64,000 nt of DNA from Pleomorphomonas diazotrophica (GTDB lineage Bacteria > Pseudomonadota > Alphaproteobacteria > Rhizobiales > Pleomorphomonadaceae). Below, piece after piece: positions 10,412-19,555 of the stretch. The stretch's first letter is position 1, and every line of letters begins with the position of its first letter. Made by a program: the position numbers and the translations under genes. The DNA lies in the NCBI RefSeq assembly GCF_002844595.1, contig NZ_PJNW01000005.1:186001-250000 (forward strand), read 5' to 3'. The notes below the pieces were generated by a model, which saw only the letters and a list, made by a program, of their open reading frames with translations, did no database searches and was not told the DNA's origin.

Positions 10412-10936
10412 TCACGCTTCTTCGCTCGCCACAGGCTCGTCCGAAGGAGTGTGCTCGGCTTCCACGCGATTCGCCTCGAAGCAGCAGTTGCAATAGGCCC
10501 GCGCGCACATGCGGCACAGGCGACGGCGGTCGTGCCCACGCGCTGCATGCTGGTAGAGCATTCGGTCAACGAGGCGCCCCAGAAGTTCCCGTTCTTCGGC
10601 GGAAAGAACCTCAAGAAAACCATTGCTTTCGGCGAGACGGCGATCCTGCAGCCCTTCTGCCTTGCGTCGTCCGGCCGGTGTGATTTCCACCTGTACCTCA
10701 CGGCCGACCCGGCGGCGGCGGCGGAGTAGGCCGTCCGTCTCCAGCCTGTCGATGAGGCGGACAGTGGCCGAGTGCGTGAGGCCGACAATGGCCGCTATCT
10801 CACCGATGCTCGCTGGAGGGTTGTTGGCGGCGGTGATCAGCGCGGCGACAGCGGTTGGCGCAAGAGCGGTATCCCCGGCGAGCGTCGCATCCGTGACGGC
10901 CAGTGAGAGAGCGGCGAACTTGTTCGGCAGATGCAT
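10412..10936 (-). CDS. MarR family transcriptional regulator with cysteine-rich C-terminal tail
   Basis: 174 aa from the ATG at 10936, which has GGAGGAG upstream; an in-frame ATG seven codons earlier (10957) has none. The winged-helix core shows IGEIAAIVGLTHSATVRLIDRLE (recognition helix) and LLRRRRRVGREVQVEITPAG (wing). After the dimerisation helix comes an unusual tail with five cysteines in 13 residues, CRMCARAYCNCC, which looks able to bind metal or sense redox state. MarR proteins are dimeric repressors that usually control themselves and a neighbour. A perfect 13-bp palindrome lies about 80 bp upstream. The ligand and regulon are unknown. Confidence 0.85.
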   Translation of the reverse strand: MHLPNKFAALSLAVTDATLAGDTALAPTAVAALITAANNPPASIGEIAAIVGLTHSATVRLIDRLETDGLLRRRRRVGREVQVEITPAGRRKAEGLQDRRLAESNGFLEVLSAEERELLGRLVDRMLYQHAARGHDRRRLCRMCARAYCNCCFEANRVEAEHTPSDEPVASEEA

Positions 10937-11317
10937 CTCTACGTCTCCTCCGCCCACCGGTATGCCGCCGCCCTAGCACCGACGGATATCGGATCACCTA
11001 AAACTCGAGCTATTATCATTGATAAACGAAGGTGGTAGCAGGCACCGCCCCGAAAAATACGTATTGCGCTTAAGGCGTAACGCTCCTGCCGCATGACATC
11101 CGCCGGCCGGTGGCAGCCACTCGGTCTTGAGCACAAGGAGCTTCGCCCGACGCAGACGGTGTAGAGCAAGAGCGGCCCGGCGCCAGGAGTGGCATCCGCC
11201 GGGAACCGGCGTGAGGCGCGACGGCCGGCGGTTATTCTGGCCAAAGGCCGGAAAACCTTGCTCCGGCTGGACGTCAGGTGCTTGGCGGTGGAGCGGGGGA
11301 ATGATATCTAGCCGGCC
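10937..11317. other. Intergenic region between marR-like gene and lepA
   Basis: 381 bp without a convincing gene; short reading frames here are arginine-rich and lack ribosome-binding sites. It must carry the marR-like promoter (leftward) and the lepA promoter (rightward). The only clear sequence element is the palindrome listed separately. No tRNA or structured RNA was recognised. Confidence 0.6.
11013..11025. promoter_or_regulatory. Candidate MarR operator palindrome
   Basis: TTATCA-T-TGATAA is a perfect inverted repeat in an AT-rich patch 77-89 bp upstream of the MarR-like start. MarR dimers typically bind 12-20-bp AT-rich palindromes of this kind. It is the only such palindrome I noticed in the region, so autoregulation is a reasonable inference. 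Confidence 0.45.
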
Positions 11318-13123
11318 ATGACGACAAAGCCGCTCTCCCATATTCGCAACTTCGCCATCATCGCCCACATCGACCATGGCAAGTCGACGCTCGCCGACCG
11401 CCTGATCCAGACGACGGGCGCCGTCGCCCAGCGCGACATGAAGGACCAGATCCTCGATTCGATGGACATCGAGCGCGAGCGCGGCATCACCATCAAGGCG
11501 CAGACCGTTCGCCTTGCCTACAAGGCGGAGGACGGCGAGACCTACACGCTGAACCTGATGGACACGCCCGGCCACGTCGACTTCGCCTATGAGGTCAGCC
11601 GATCGCTCGCCGCCTGCGAGGGATCGCTGCTGGTGGTCGACGCCAGCCAGGGCGTCGAAGCGCAGACGCTTGCCAACGTCTACCAGGCGATCGACAACAA
11701 CCACGAGATCGTGCCGATCCTCAACAAGGTGGATTTGCCGGCCGCCGAACCGGAACGCGTCAAGAGCCAGATCGAGGATGTGATCGGGCTCGATGCTTCG
11801 GACGCCGTGGAGATTTCAGCCAAGACCGGTCTCAACATCGAGGGCGTGCTCGAGGCGATCGTCAAGCGCCTGCCGCCGCCCAAGGGCGATCCGGACGCGC
11901 CGCTCAAGGCGATGCTGGTCGACAGCTGGTACGATGCCTACCTAGGCGTCATGGTGCTGGTGCGGATCATCGACGGCGTGCTCCAGAAGGGCATGAAAGT
12001 CAGGATGATGCGGACCGGCGCCGTCTACGAAGTGGAACGCGTCGGCTACATGACGCCGAAGCTCGAACTCTGCGACAAGCTGGAGGCCGGCGAGGTCGGC
12101 GTCATCACCGCTTCGATCAAGGAGGTGGCTGACACCGCCGTCGGCGACACCATCACCGACGAACGCCGGCAGACTGCCGAACCACTGCCCGGTTTCCGCC
12201 CAGCGCAGCCGGTGGTGTTCTGCGGCCTGTTCCCCGTCGACGCCGCCGATTTCGAGGACCTGCGCGCCGCCGTCGGCAAGCTGCGCCTCAACGACGCCAG
12301 CTTCTCCTTCGAGATGGAGACCTCCGCCGCGCTCGGTTTCGGCTTCCGCTGCGGCTTCCTCGGCCTCCTGCACCTCGAAATCATCCAGGAGCGGCTCGAG
12401 CGCGAGTTCAATCTCGACCTGATCGCCACGGCACCGTCGGTCATCTACAAGATGACGCTCACCGATGGCACGGAAATCGAGCTGCACAACCCGGCCGACA
12501 TGCCCGAGGTCACCCGCATCTCGGAAATTTCCGAGCCGTGGATTCGCGCCTCGATCATGACGCCGGACGACTATCTCGGCGCCATCCTGAAGCTCTGCCA
12601 GGATCGCCGCGGCATCCAGATCGACCTGTCCTATGTCGGAAGCCGAGCCATCGTGCAGTACGACCTGCCGCTCAACGAAGTGGTGTTCGACTTCTACGAT
12701 CGGTTGAAGTCGATCTCCAAGGGCTACGCGTCCTTCGACTATCACCTCAGCGACTATCGCGAGGGCGATCTCGTCAAGATGCAGATCCTCGTCAATGCCG
12801 AACCGGTCGACGCGCTGTCCGTGCTGGTCCACCGCAGCCAGGCGGAGCGGCGGGGTCGAGCCATGTGCGAGAAGCTGAAGGATCTCATTCCGCAGCATAT
12901 GTTCCAGATCCCGATCCAGGCGGCGATCGGCGGCAAGATCATCGCTCGCGAGACCATCCGGGCGCTCCGCAAGGACGTGCTGGCCAAATGCTATGGCGGC
13001 GACGTGACGCGCAAGCGCAAGCTTCTGGACAAGCAGAAGGAAGGCAAGAAGCGGCTCCGCCAGTTCGGCAAGGTGGAAATCCCGCAGGAGGCCTTCATCG
13101 CCGCCCTGAAAATGGACGACTGA
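11318..13123 (+). CDS. lepA: Elongation factor 4 (LepA)
   Basis: 601 aa, usual length. The GTPase domain shows [19 protein letters not shown] (P-loop), [12 protein letters not shown] (switch I), DTPGHVDF (G3) and LNKVDLP (G4). The C-terminal LepA-specific domain (~490-601) contains the basic [16 protein letters not shown] end typical of the family. EF4 acts on stalled or incorrectly translocated ribosomes. It stands alone, and the convergent grpE shares a bidirectional terminator with it. Confidence 0.98.
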   Translation: MTTKPLSHIRNFAIIAHIDHGKSTLADRLIQTTGAVAQRDMKDQILDSMDIERERGITIKAQTVRLAYKAEDGETYTLNLMDTPGHVDFAYEVSRSLAACEGSLLVVDASQGVEAQTLANVYQAIDNNHEIVPILNKVDLPAAEPERVKSQIEDVIGLDASDAVEISAKTGLNIEGVLEAIVKRLPPPKGDPDAPLKAMLVDSWYDAYLGVMVLVRIIDGVLQKGMKVRMMRTGAVYEVERVGYMTPKLELCDKLEAGEVGVITASIKEVADTAVGDTITDERRQTAEPLPGFRPAQPVVFCGLFPVDAADFEDLRAAVGKLRLNDASFSFEMETSAALGFGFRCGFLGLLHLEIIQERLEREFNLDLIATAPSVIYKMTLTDGTEIELHNPADMPEVTRISEISEPWIRASIMTPDDYLGAILKLCQDRRGIQIDLSYVGSRAIVQYDLPLNEVVFDFYDRLKSISKGYASFDYHLSDYREGDLVKMQILVNAEPVDALSVLVHRSQAERRGRAMCEKLKDLIPQHMFQIPIQAAIGGKIIARETIRALRKDVLAKCYGGDVTRKRKLLDKQKEGKKRLRQFGKVEIPQEAFIAALKMDD

Positions 13124-13328
13124 GCCAGAACCGTGCATGTGGCGCGTCTGCCGCCGGGCTGGCAATGTCCCCCTTGTGACACGGGGCCGTTCCGACATTG
13201 CCGCCCGAGGGCGACCATCCCCTCCTGGGGCCGACCTCACACTAGACCCGAACGAGCCCGACGACCAGTCGTCTTTACGTGTAATTGCGTAGAAAACGGC
13301 CAGCAAAACCAAACAGTCTTAAGAAAGG

Positions 13329-13357
13329 AAAAGGGCGTCCATTCCGGACGCCCTTTT
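13329..13357. terminator. Bidirectional intrinsic terminator between lepA and grpE
   Basis: AAAAGGGCGTCC-ATTCC-GGACGCCCTTTT: a 12-bp perfect inverted repeat whose A/T ends make a U run on either strand. It lies between two convergent genes, so it can terminate both transcripts. Confidence 0.9.
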
Positions 13358-13382
13358 CGTTGTTCTCGCCAGCTTTTTTGGC

Positions 13383-14003
13383 TCACACCGTCTTGTCGAC
13401 CCTGTGGCCGCTCTCGGCGGGTGCGTCAGGCTGGGCCGCTTCTTCGGCGGGTGTCGCCTTGGGGCCGCCGCGTCCGACGCCGACAAGGGCCGGGCGCAGC
13501 ACGCGCTCGCCGATCTTGAAGCCGACCTGCATCACCTGAACCACCGTGCCGCTGGGCACGCTCGGGTCGGGCACCTCGAACATCGCCTGATGGAAGTTGG
13601 GGTCGAACTTCTCGCCGACCGGATCGACACGACTGATGCCGTGCTTTTCGAGCGCCTTCATCAGCTCGCGCTCGGTCAACTCGACGCCCTCGACCAGCGA
13701 GATCAACGACTCGCCGCCAGTGGCGCGCGCCTCGGCATCGACGGCGGCGACGGCACGCGTCAGGTTGTCGGCGGCGCCGACGATATCGCGGGCGAAGTTG
13801 GTCACCGCGTAAGTGCGGGCATCAGCAATCTCGCGCTCGGTACGGCGGCGAAGGTTTTCCATGTCGGCGAGCGTGCGGAGGAGCTGATCCTTAAGGTCGC
13901 CCGCCTCCTTTTCGAGGGCGGCGATACGCTGGAGCCCCTGGTCGACCACCGGGTCCAGTTCAGGCGTGGTCGGTTCGGGAGTCTGTCCTGTCTCGTCTGC
14001 CAT
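13383..14003 (-). CDS. grpE: Nucleotide exchange factor GrpE
   Basis: 206 aa from the ATG at 14003, which has GAGGAC upstream; an in-frame ATG ten codons earlier is less likely. A long N-terminal coiled coil (LDPVVDQGLQRIAALEKEAG onward) contains DMENLRRRTEREI, followed by the beta domain with the family signature FDPNFHQAMFEVPDPSVPSG and VVQVMQVGFKIGERVLRPALV. It releases ADP from DnaK, encoded 7 kb upstream. It is transcribed in the direction of hrcA but separated from it by a GFA gene on the other strand. Confidence 0.97.
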   Translation of the reverse strand: MADETGQTPEPTTPELDPVVDQGLQRIAALEKEAGDLKDQLLRTLADMENLRRRTEREIADARTYAVTNFARDIVGAADNLTRAVAAVDAEARATGGESLISLVEGVELTERELMKALEKHGISRVDPVGEKFDPNFHQAMFEVPDPSVPSGTVVQVMQVGFKIGERVLRPALVGVGRGGPKATPAEEAAQPDAPAESGHRVDKTV

Positions 14004-14177
14004 CTTGTCCTCATGCTGTATCACAGGCGGCAACCGCCGCCGGACGTGCCCCGGATTTGAGGGTTCCCGAGGCGAAAATCAACCCTTGGCGGCCATTGTT
14101 GCGGCGGATGCCATGTTCGGTCTTTATTGCACGCGGAGGCTTACTCCTCCATGCTTTCGTGAGCAGGAACGTAGCGA

Positions 14178-14588
14178 ATGGGTCATCGACCATATCGCCT
14201 TCGCGGCGAATGCCTTTGCCGGCGGGTAGGCTACGAGGTGGCCGACGCCTTCGAGTATGCCATGAACTGTCATTGCTCGAACTGCCGCCGGGCGACCGGT
14301 TCCGCTTTCAAACCCTTTGCCGGCATCCGCACGACGGAGCTCGCCGTTGTACGTGGAGAGGGCGACATCATGCGCTTTGGCGACGGCAATCACGACGCCC
14401 ATTGCGCCCATTGCGGCTCGCTCCTCTATTCGCAGGTCCGCGACGGCGCCTATGTGCATGTCACCCTGGGAACACTGGTCGACGCGCCGTCGATCCGCCC
14501 GACGGCGCATATCTTCGTCGGCTCGAAGGCGCCGTGGTTCGAGATTTGCGACAGCCTGCCGCAGTATGACGAGTTCCCAACGGACTGA
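14178..14588 (+). CDS. GFA domain protein (glutathione-dependent formaldehyde-activating family, CENP-V fold)
   Basis: 136 aa. The Mss4-like zinc fold is seen through CLCRRVGYEV, NCHCSNCRRATGS and HCAHCGSLLYSQ, giving the two cysteine clusters of the family, plus the conserved FVGSKAPWFEI near the end. The family is named for Gfa, whose role in formaldehyde-glutathione condensation is disputed, and most members are uncharacterised. It lies on the plus strand between hrcA and grpE and ends 12 bp from the convergent hrcA stop. No linked formaldehyde dehydrogenase is in the window. Confidence 0.9.
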   Translation: MGHRPYRLRGECLCRRVGYEVADAFEYAMNCHCSNCRRATGSAFKPFAGIRTTELAVVRGEGDIMRFGDGNHDAHCAHCGSLLYSQVRDGAYVHVTLGTLVDAPSIRPTAHIFVGSKAPWFEICDSLPQYDEFPTD

Positions 14589-14600
14589 GTGCGCCGCGAC

Positions 14601-15671
14601 CTAGCCAAGAAGGCGCCCGACCACGCGGGCAGTATAGTCGACCATCGGCACCACGCGCGCATAGTTGAGGCGGGTCGGGCCGATGACACCGACGACGCCG
14701 ATCACCCGCGCCTCGGTATCCCGGTAGGGCGATACCACAAGCGATGAGCCCGACAGGCCGAACAGCTTGTTTTCCGATCCGATGAAGATGCGCACGCCCT
14801 CCCCCGCATCGGCGAGGCCGAGGAGTTCGATCAGATCCTCGGAGCTTTCGAGTTCGTCGAACAGCGCGCGGATGCGTTCGAGATCCTCGGCCGCCCTGAC
14901 GTCGTCGAGGAGGTTGGCACGGCCACGCACGATCAGGGTCTGCGGCCGACTGCCGCCGGCGTCCGACCAGGAGGCGAGACCGGCGTCGACGAGGCGGGCG
15001 GTCAGCGTGTCCAGCTCCAGCTTGCGGGCGGCACGCTGGCGCTCGACCTCGGCGCGCGTCTCGCTGAGGGTGCGGCCGCGGATATGGGCATTGAGATAGT
15101 TCGCCGCCTCCTGCAAGGCTGAGGCCGGCAGATCGGGCGGCAGATCGACGAGGCGGTTCTCGACGGTGCCGTTGTCGCCAACCAGCACGACGATGCCTCG
15201 CGTCGGTTCGATGCGGACGAACTCGATATGACGGAGCCGCGGGTCGGCCTTCTGCGTCAGCACCACGCCGGCGCCACGCGTCAGACCGGACAGCGTCTGC
15301 GAGGCTTCTGTCAGCACGTCCTCGACGCTCTTGCCGGTACCGGACGCCTTGAGGCGCCCCTCGATCGCTGATCGGTCACCCTCGGTAAGGTCGCCGATCT
15401 CCAGCATGGCGTCGACGAAGAAGCGAAGTCCGAGCTCGGTCGGCAGCCGGCCGGCCGAGGTGTGCGGGGCATAGAGGAGGCCGGCCGCTTCCAGATCGGA
15501 CATGACGTTGCGCACCGAGGCCGGCGACAGCGGCGCGGCAAGAAGGCGCGATATGTTGCGGCTGCCAACGGGGTCACCCGTATCGAGATAGGCCTCGACG
15601 ATGCGGCGGAAGATGTCGCGCGACCGCGAATCGAGTTCCCGCAAGCCCCCCTGTCCACCTGTGGTCACCAC
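14601..15671 (-). CDS. hrcA: Heat-inducible transcription repressor HrcA
   Basis: About 356 aa. The N-terminal winged helix shows [20 protein letters not shown] and [18 protein letters not shown], with [18 protein letters not shown] after it, then the GAF-like domain ([15 protein letters not shown]) and the C-terminal [12 protein letters not shown]. HrcA represses heat-shock genes through CIRCE elements, typically at groESL; no CIRCE element is in the window. The reading frame opens with TTG at 15680, but AAAGGAG then touches that codon. GTG at 15671 gives a normal spacing of about 10 bases, so I place the start there. Confidence 0.96.
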   Translation of the reverse strand: MVTTGGQGGLRELDSRSRDIFRRIVEAYLDTGDPVGSRNISRLLAAPLSPASVRNVMSDLEAAGLLYAPHTSAGRLPTELGLRFFVDAMLEIGDLTEGDRSAIEGRLKASGTGKSVEDVLTEASQTLSGLTRGAGVVLTQKADPRLRHIEFVRIEPTRGIVVLVGDNGTVENRLVDLPPDLPASALQEAANYLNAHIRGRTLSETRAEVERQRAARKLELDTLTARLVDAGLASWSDAGGSRPQTLIVRGRANLLDDVRAAEDLERIRALFDELESSEDLIELLGLADAGEGVRIFIGSENKLFGLSGSSLVVSPYRDTEARVIGVVGVIGPTRLNYARVVPMVDYTARVVGRLLG

Positions 15672-15815
15672 GATACCCAAACTCCTTTCCCATCAGATCC
15701 AATTTGGCCGCGCAGCCCCTCCGGCGCAAGTCCCGCGAAGGCCTCGGTCCCGGGGAAGGTGGACGACGCGGCGTCGCTGCTCGACAGGGGCGGCCGGTCG
15801 GGATAAAGGGGGCCG

Positions 15816-16502
15816 ATGCTGACGCTTGCGCTCGATACTGCCAATGACCGGATCGCCGTTGCCCTTGCGGGCGAAGGCAGGGAGACGATGCGCGCCGAGG
15901 CGATCTCGCGCGGCCATGCCGAGCGACTGTTTCCCCTGATCGACGAGCTTCTCGCCTCGGCCGGCGTGGAGATCGAAAGCATCGGTCGCATCGCGGTCAA
16001 CGTCGGCCCCGGCAGCTTCACCGGCATTCGCATCGCCGTGGCGGCGGCGCGCGGCCTCGGCCTCGCTCTCGGCGTGCCGGTGGTCGGCATCGATGCGCTT
16101 CGGCTCATCGCCGCCTCGCTCGACGAACCGGTGGACGGGCCGGTGCTTGCTGCGGTCGATGCCCGGCGCGGCGAGGTCTATGCCGCCCTCTATGGACCGA
16201 AGGGCGATCTCCTCGAATCCCCATTCGCAGCCGACGCTGAAGCCATTCTTGCTCGCGTTGGCGACCGAGCCGCCGTGGTTGCCGGCTCTGGTGCGGCGAT
16301 CCTTGCCCATCAGGCGGCGATCTCGGGCCGAAGGGTGCCGCCGGTCGACGCGATGACCGCCACCGATCCGTTGGCGCTGGCCCGGCTCGGCAGCCTCGCC
16401 GATCCCGCCGTCGCTGCGCCCCGCCCCCTCTATCTCAGGGCGCCGGACGCCAAGCCGCAGCCGCCGGTGCCCGGACTTCTCGCACGAGCCCCGACGCCAT
16501 GA
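15816..16502 (+). CDS. tsaB: tRNA threonylcarbamoyladenosine biosynthesis protein TsaB
   Basis: 228 aa. N-terminal ASKHA fold with MLTLALDTANDRIAVAL, RGHAERLFPLIDELL and the VNVGPGSFTGIRIAVAAARG signature of TsaB/YeaZ. TsaB is the scaffold that partners TsaD in making t6A37 on ANN-decoding tRNAs. It is divergent from hrcA (145 bp between starts) and overlaps rimI by 4 bp, the usual tsaB-rimI coupling. Confidence 0.96.
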   Translation: MLTLALDTANDRIAVALAGEGRETMRAEAISRGHAERLFPLIDELLASAGVEIESIGRIAVNVGPGSFTGIRIAVAAARGLGLALGVPVVGIDALRLIAASLDEPVDGPVLAAVDARRGEVYAALYGPKGDLLESPFAADAEAILARVGDRAAVVAGSGAAILAHQAAISGRRVPPVDAMTATDPLALARLGSLADPAVAAPRPLYLRAPDAKPQPPVPGLLARAPTP

Positions 16503-16993
16503 AACTTCGCGACCTCACGCGCCTGTTTGCCGCTCCCCGGCCGATCTGCGAACCCGGTCGCGTTTCCGACGCCGACGACCTCGCCGTCTTGCACTCCCAT
16601 GCGTTCCGACACGGCTGGCCGGCCACCGAGATGGAGGCGTTGATCACCGACCCTACGGTGACGACCATCGTCGCTCGCGAGGGGCGGACGCCGTTCAGCC
16701 GCCGACCGGTCGGCTTCGTCATGGTGCGTGCGGCTGCCGACGAGGCGGAAGTACTGACGGTCGCTGTCTCGCCGAAGCGGCGCGGCCGAGGCATCGGCCG
16801 CCTGATGATGGACGAGGTGATCCGACGCCTCTACTTCATGCGTGTCGCTTCGCTGTTCCTTGAGGTGGACGAGAGCAACGGCCCGGCGCTCGCCCTCTAC
16901 CGGCGCCTCGGTTTCCGCGAGGTCGGCCGTCGTGCCAACTACTACTCCGGCGGGACTGCGAACGCCCTTGTCATGCGAGCCGATCTCAAATAA
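16499..16993 (+). CDS. rimI: Ribosomal protein alanine N-acetyltransferase RimI (GNAT)
   Basis: 164 aa single GNAT domain with acetyl-CoA loop VSPKRRGRGIGRLMMDEV and the family end SLFLEVDESNGPALALYRRLGF. RimI acetylates the N-terminus of ribosomal protein S18. The ATG overlaps the tsaB stop by 4 bp, so translation is coupled. The first ~25 residues are longer than in enteric RimI. Specificity cannot be proven from sequence, but the tsaB-rimI pairing supports it. Confidence 0.88.
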   Translation: MKLRDLTRLFAAPRPICEPGRVSDADDLAVLHSHAFRHGWPATEMEALITDPTVTTIVAREGRTPFSRRPVGFVMVRAAADEAEVLTVAVSPKRRGRGIGRLMMDEVIRRLYFMRVASLFLEVDESNGPALALYRRLGFREVGRRANYYSGGTANALVMRADLK

Positions 16994-17040
16994 CCCATAG
17001 TTGGCCGACGACGGCGGCCGATTGTTCGAGGGTATCCGCG

Positions 17041-17487
17041 ATGACCGAGGAATCCACTCCACTCTCTCTGGAAGAAGCCTGCGCGGCGCGCGGCATGCGC
17101 ATGACCGAGCAGCGACGAATCATCGCGCGCGTGCTTGAGCAGGCGATCGACCATCCCGACGTCGAAGAGGTCTACCGGCGCGCCTCGGCGATCGACAGCA
17201 ACATTTCGATCTCCACCGTCTATCGCACCGTCAAGCTGTTCGACGATGCCGGCATGATCGCCCGGCTCGATTTTCGCGACGGTCGCTCGCGTTACGAGCC
17301 GCTGCCCGACGAACATCATGACCACCTGATCGATTTTCGCACCGGCGCCGTTGTCGAGTTCCACAGCGACGAGATCGAGGCGCTGCAGCGTGAGGTCGCC
17401 CGCAAGCTCGGCTACAAGCTGATCGACCATCGGCTCGAACTCTACGGCGTGCCGCTGGAGGACGCCGACAAGGAGAGCAAGGCGTGA
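17041..17487 (+). CDS. mur: Fur family regulator, rhizobial Mur/Fur type
   Basis: 148 aa. Winged-helix domain RMTEQRRIIARVLE...HPDVEEVYRR and recognition helix NISISTVYRTVKLFDDAGMI, then the metal-binding dimerisation domain EHHDHLIDFRTGAVVEF. The CxxC zinc motifs of classical Fur are absent; the only cysteine is near the N-terminus. That is the pattern of rhizobial Mur/Fur, which senses manganese and represses mntH or sitABCD. No Mur target box was seen at its own promoter. It is transcribed with plsC (4-bp overlap). It could also act as an iron Fur in this lineage. Confidence 0.85.
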   Translation: MTEESTPLSLEEACAARGMRMTEQRRIIARVLEQAIDHPDVEEVYRRASAIDSNISISTVYRTVKLFDDAGMIARLDFRDGRSRYEPLPDEHHDHLIDFRTGAVVEFHSDEIEALQREVARKLGYKLIDHRLELYGVPLEDADKESKA

Positions 17488-18272
17488 AACCTGGCCACGT
17501 CAGGGCAGCGCTGACGCTGCCGCTGTTTTCCGTGGCCGCTTCCGTCCTCATCCTTCTCTATCTTCCGGCCCGGCACTTTCGCTGGCGTCTCGCCGGCCTG
17601 CTCCAGATGGTCTTCCACCGGCTGGCCCTGTGGACGCTCGGCATCCGCCTTCACGTGCGCGGCCGGCCGGCCGCCGAACGACCGCTGCTTCTTGCCGCCA
17701 ATCATGCGTCCTGGATCGACATTTCCGCCTACAGCGCGGTGATGCCACTGTCCTTCGTGGCCAAGCGCGAGGTCGGCACCTGGCCGCTGATCGGATTCTT
17801 TGCCCGCCTGCAGCACTCCGTCTTCGTCGACCGCGCCCGGCGCGGCAGCACCGCCGATCAGGCGGACAGTATCGGCCGCCGCCTCGCCGACGGCGACGCC
17901 ATCGTGCTGTTCCCCGAGGGGACCACGTCGGACGGCAACCAGGTGCTGCCCTTCCGCTCGTCGCTGTTCGGCGCCGCCCGTACCGCCCTCGACGAGGCTG
18001 GCGTCGAGGCGGTTTTCGTTCAGCCGGTCGCCATCGCCTATACTCACATGCTCGGCCTGCCGCTCGGCCGGTCGGGACGCTCGATCGTGTCCTGGGTCGG
18101 CGACCAGGATCTGGTACCGCATGCCAAGGAGCTGCTCGCCGCCTCCGATTTCGACGTGAGCATCGTCTTCGGCGAGCCGATCCGCTTCGACCGTAGCGCC
18201 GACCGCAAGAAGGTGTCCCTCGAGGCGGAAAAAGCGGTGCGTCGCCTGCTCGCCGCCGAGCTCAGGGGCTGA
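17484..18272 (+). CDS. plsC: 1-acyl-sn-glycerol-3-phosphate acyltransferase (PlsC family)
   Basis: 262 aa. An N-terminal membrane segment (~8-27) is followed by the acyltransferase motif I NHASWID (H74, D79), FVAKREVGTWPLIG (motif II) and motif III LFPEGTTSDG (~142-151). The reaction is acylation of lysophosphatidate to phosphatidate at the inner membrane. Rhizobial genomes keep such a gene between the mur and miaB genes. Lyso-ornithine-lipid acyltransferase OlsA belongs to the same family, and olsB lies 14 kb upstream, so an OlsA role cannot be excluded. Confidence 0.9.
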   Translation: MKPGHVRAALTLPLFSVAASVLILLYLPARHFRWRLAGLLQMVFHRLALWTLGIRLHVRGRPAAERPLLLAANHASWIDISAYSAVMPLSFVAKREVGTWPLIGFFARLQHSVFVDRARRGSTADQADSIGRRLADGDAIVLFPEGTTSDGNQVLPFRSSLFGAARTALDEAGVEAVFVQPVAIAYTHMLGLPLGRSGRSIVSWVGDQDLVPHAKELLAASDFDVSIVFGEPIRFDRSADRKKVSLEAEKAVRRLLAAELRG

Positions 18273-18285
18273 AAATCCGGCCGCA

Positions 18286-19332
18286 TTAGCGCGGCATCAG
18301 CAGCCAGAGATCGAGGTCGAGCACCACCGACGGCAGATAGGCGCCGGCGTCGTCCCGGTCGGGGAAATCGGCGGCCGGCTGGTCACGCGTTCCGACCAGA
18401 CGGACGCGCAGCGCTCCGAGATCGTCGCGGCCGTCGATCAACTCCTTGCCGACGATGGTCGACCAGGCATGGATGGTCGAGCCGGTGAACACCGGCGCGA
18501 CATAGCGGCCGGCATTGAGCGCCGCGACGTGGACGGCGTTGCTGAGACCGTTGAACGACAAGGCGCGGCCGATCGCCATGACGAGGCCGCCCGGCACCAG
18601 CCAGCGACCGCGCGATCGTTCGTCGGAGAAGGGCAGCGGATGCTGTCGGGCGGGATTGCCGAAAAATCGGGCCGCCAGCATGGTGCTGCCCTCGTCGATC
18701 AGAATACCGTCGAGATGATCGATGCGCTCGCCAAGTTCATAGTCGCCCCAACGGAAGCGGCTGCCGGACAGGCCGCTGTCCCAGGCGGAGAGGTCGAGCA
18801 CGGGCAGATGCGATCCAAGAGCATCGGCTGGAACGGCCGCCGGCAGCGGCGGCACAAGTTGCTCGGAGAATGGCGGCACGCCCTCCTCCGTCTTGCGCAC
18901 GGTCTGCCAACGGGCAAAATCGATGACCTCGACGCCGCCTTCCTTGTGACCGGTGGTGCGCAGATAGACCACCCCGGTGCGCCCGCCGGTGTCGCGCAGA
19001 CCGATCACCTCGGTTACCGCCGAGATCGTTTCGCCCGGATAGACCGGAGACAGGAACCGGCAGCCGGCATAACCGAGGTTGGCGACAGCGTTGAGGCCGA
19101 CATCCGGTACCGACTGTGCGAACACGACGTTGAAGACCAGGAAATCGTCGATCGGCGCCACCGGATGCCCGACGGCACGGGCGAAGTCGTCCGATGATTG
19201 CAAGGCGAAGCGGCTGCCGGTCAGCGCTCGATAGAAGGCGACGTCGCCATCGGTGACGGTGCGCGGGCTGGCATGGCGAAAGACCTGACCGACCCTGAAG
19301 TCCTCGTAATAGCGGCCGCCGCTACTCTTCAT
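18286..19332 (-). CDS. mch: Mesaconyl-CoA (beta-methylmalyl-CoA) hydratase, tandem MaoC fold
   Basis: 348 aa, the family length. Two hot-dog domains: the first has GRYYEDFRVGQVFRHASPRT, VAFYRALTGSRFALQSSDDF and NAVANLGYAGCRFLSPVYPG; the second has ERIDHLDGILIDE, ALSFNGLSNAVHVAALNAGR and the conserved end SVVLDLDLWLLMPR. This matches the enzyme of the ethylmalonyl-CoA pathway that interconverts mesaconyl-C1-CoA and beta-methylmalyl-CoA during acetyl-CoA assimilation. It stands alone between plsC and polA on the opposite strand; ccr, ecm, mcd and mcl are not in the window. Confidence 0.88.
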   Translation of the reverse strand: MKSSGGRYYEDFRVGQVFRHASPRTVTDGDVAFYRALTGSRFALQSSDDFARAVGHPVAPIDDFLVFNVVFAQSVPDVGLNAVANLGYAGCRFLSPVYPGETISAVTEVIGLRDTGGRTGVVYLRTTGHKEGGVEVIDFARWQTVRKTEEGVPPFSEQLVPPLPAAVPADALGSHLPVLDLSAWDSGLSGSRFRWGDYELGERIDHLDGILIDEGSTMLAARFFGNPARQHPLPFSDERSRGRWLVPGGLVMAIGRALSFNGLSNAVHVAALNAGRYVAPVFTGSTIHAWSTIVGKELIDGRDDLGALRVRLVGTRDQPAADFPDRDDAGAYLPSVVLDLDLWLLMPR

Positions 19333-19555
19333 GACTGACCCCGCGCAGCGAATCGATGATCATCATGCCCCGCAACGCCAGGCTGTCCATCCCCACCTAA
19401 GGTCGGGGACGCGAGACCCAGGCGTTGCCGAAGCATCGTACCCTCGGCATCCCGTCCGAAAGCCTTGGTGGACATCGGCCTGAAAGCGTCAGCAGCAGGC
19501 ACGGGCGGCGACGGCGCGTCTTCACTTCCGGCGGGCGGGCGGGCATAGTCGCAGC

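Noticed and set aside
11030-11320. tRNA gene upstream of lepA
   Set aside because: A GGTGGTAGCAGG stretch suggested a tRNA arm, but no cloverleaf or T-loop sequence follows.
15681-15815. Possible RpoH promoter for hrcA (CTTG followed by CCAAATT)
   Set aside because: The spacer is 19 and the second box matches the CYTATNT consensus poorly; not enough support.
14004-15815. CIRCE operator (inverted TTAGCACTC) near hrcA or grpE
   Set aside because: Searched by eye on both strands upstream of hrcA and grpE; no such inverted repeat is present.
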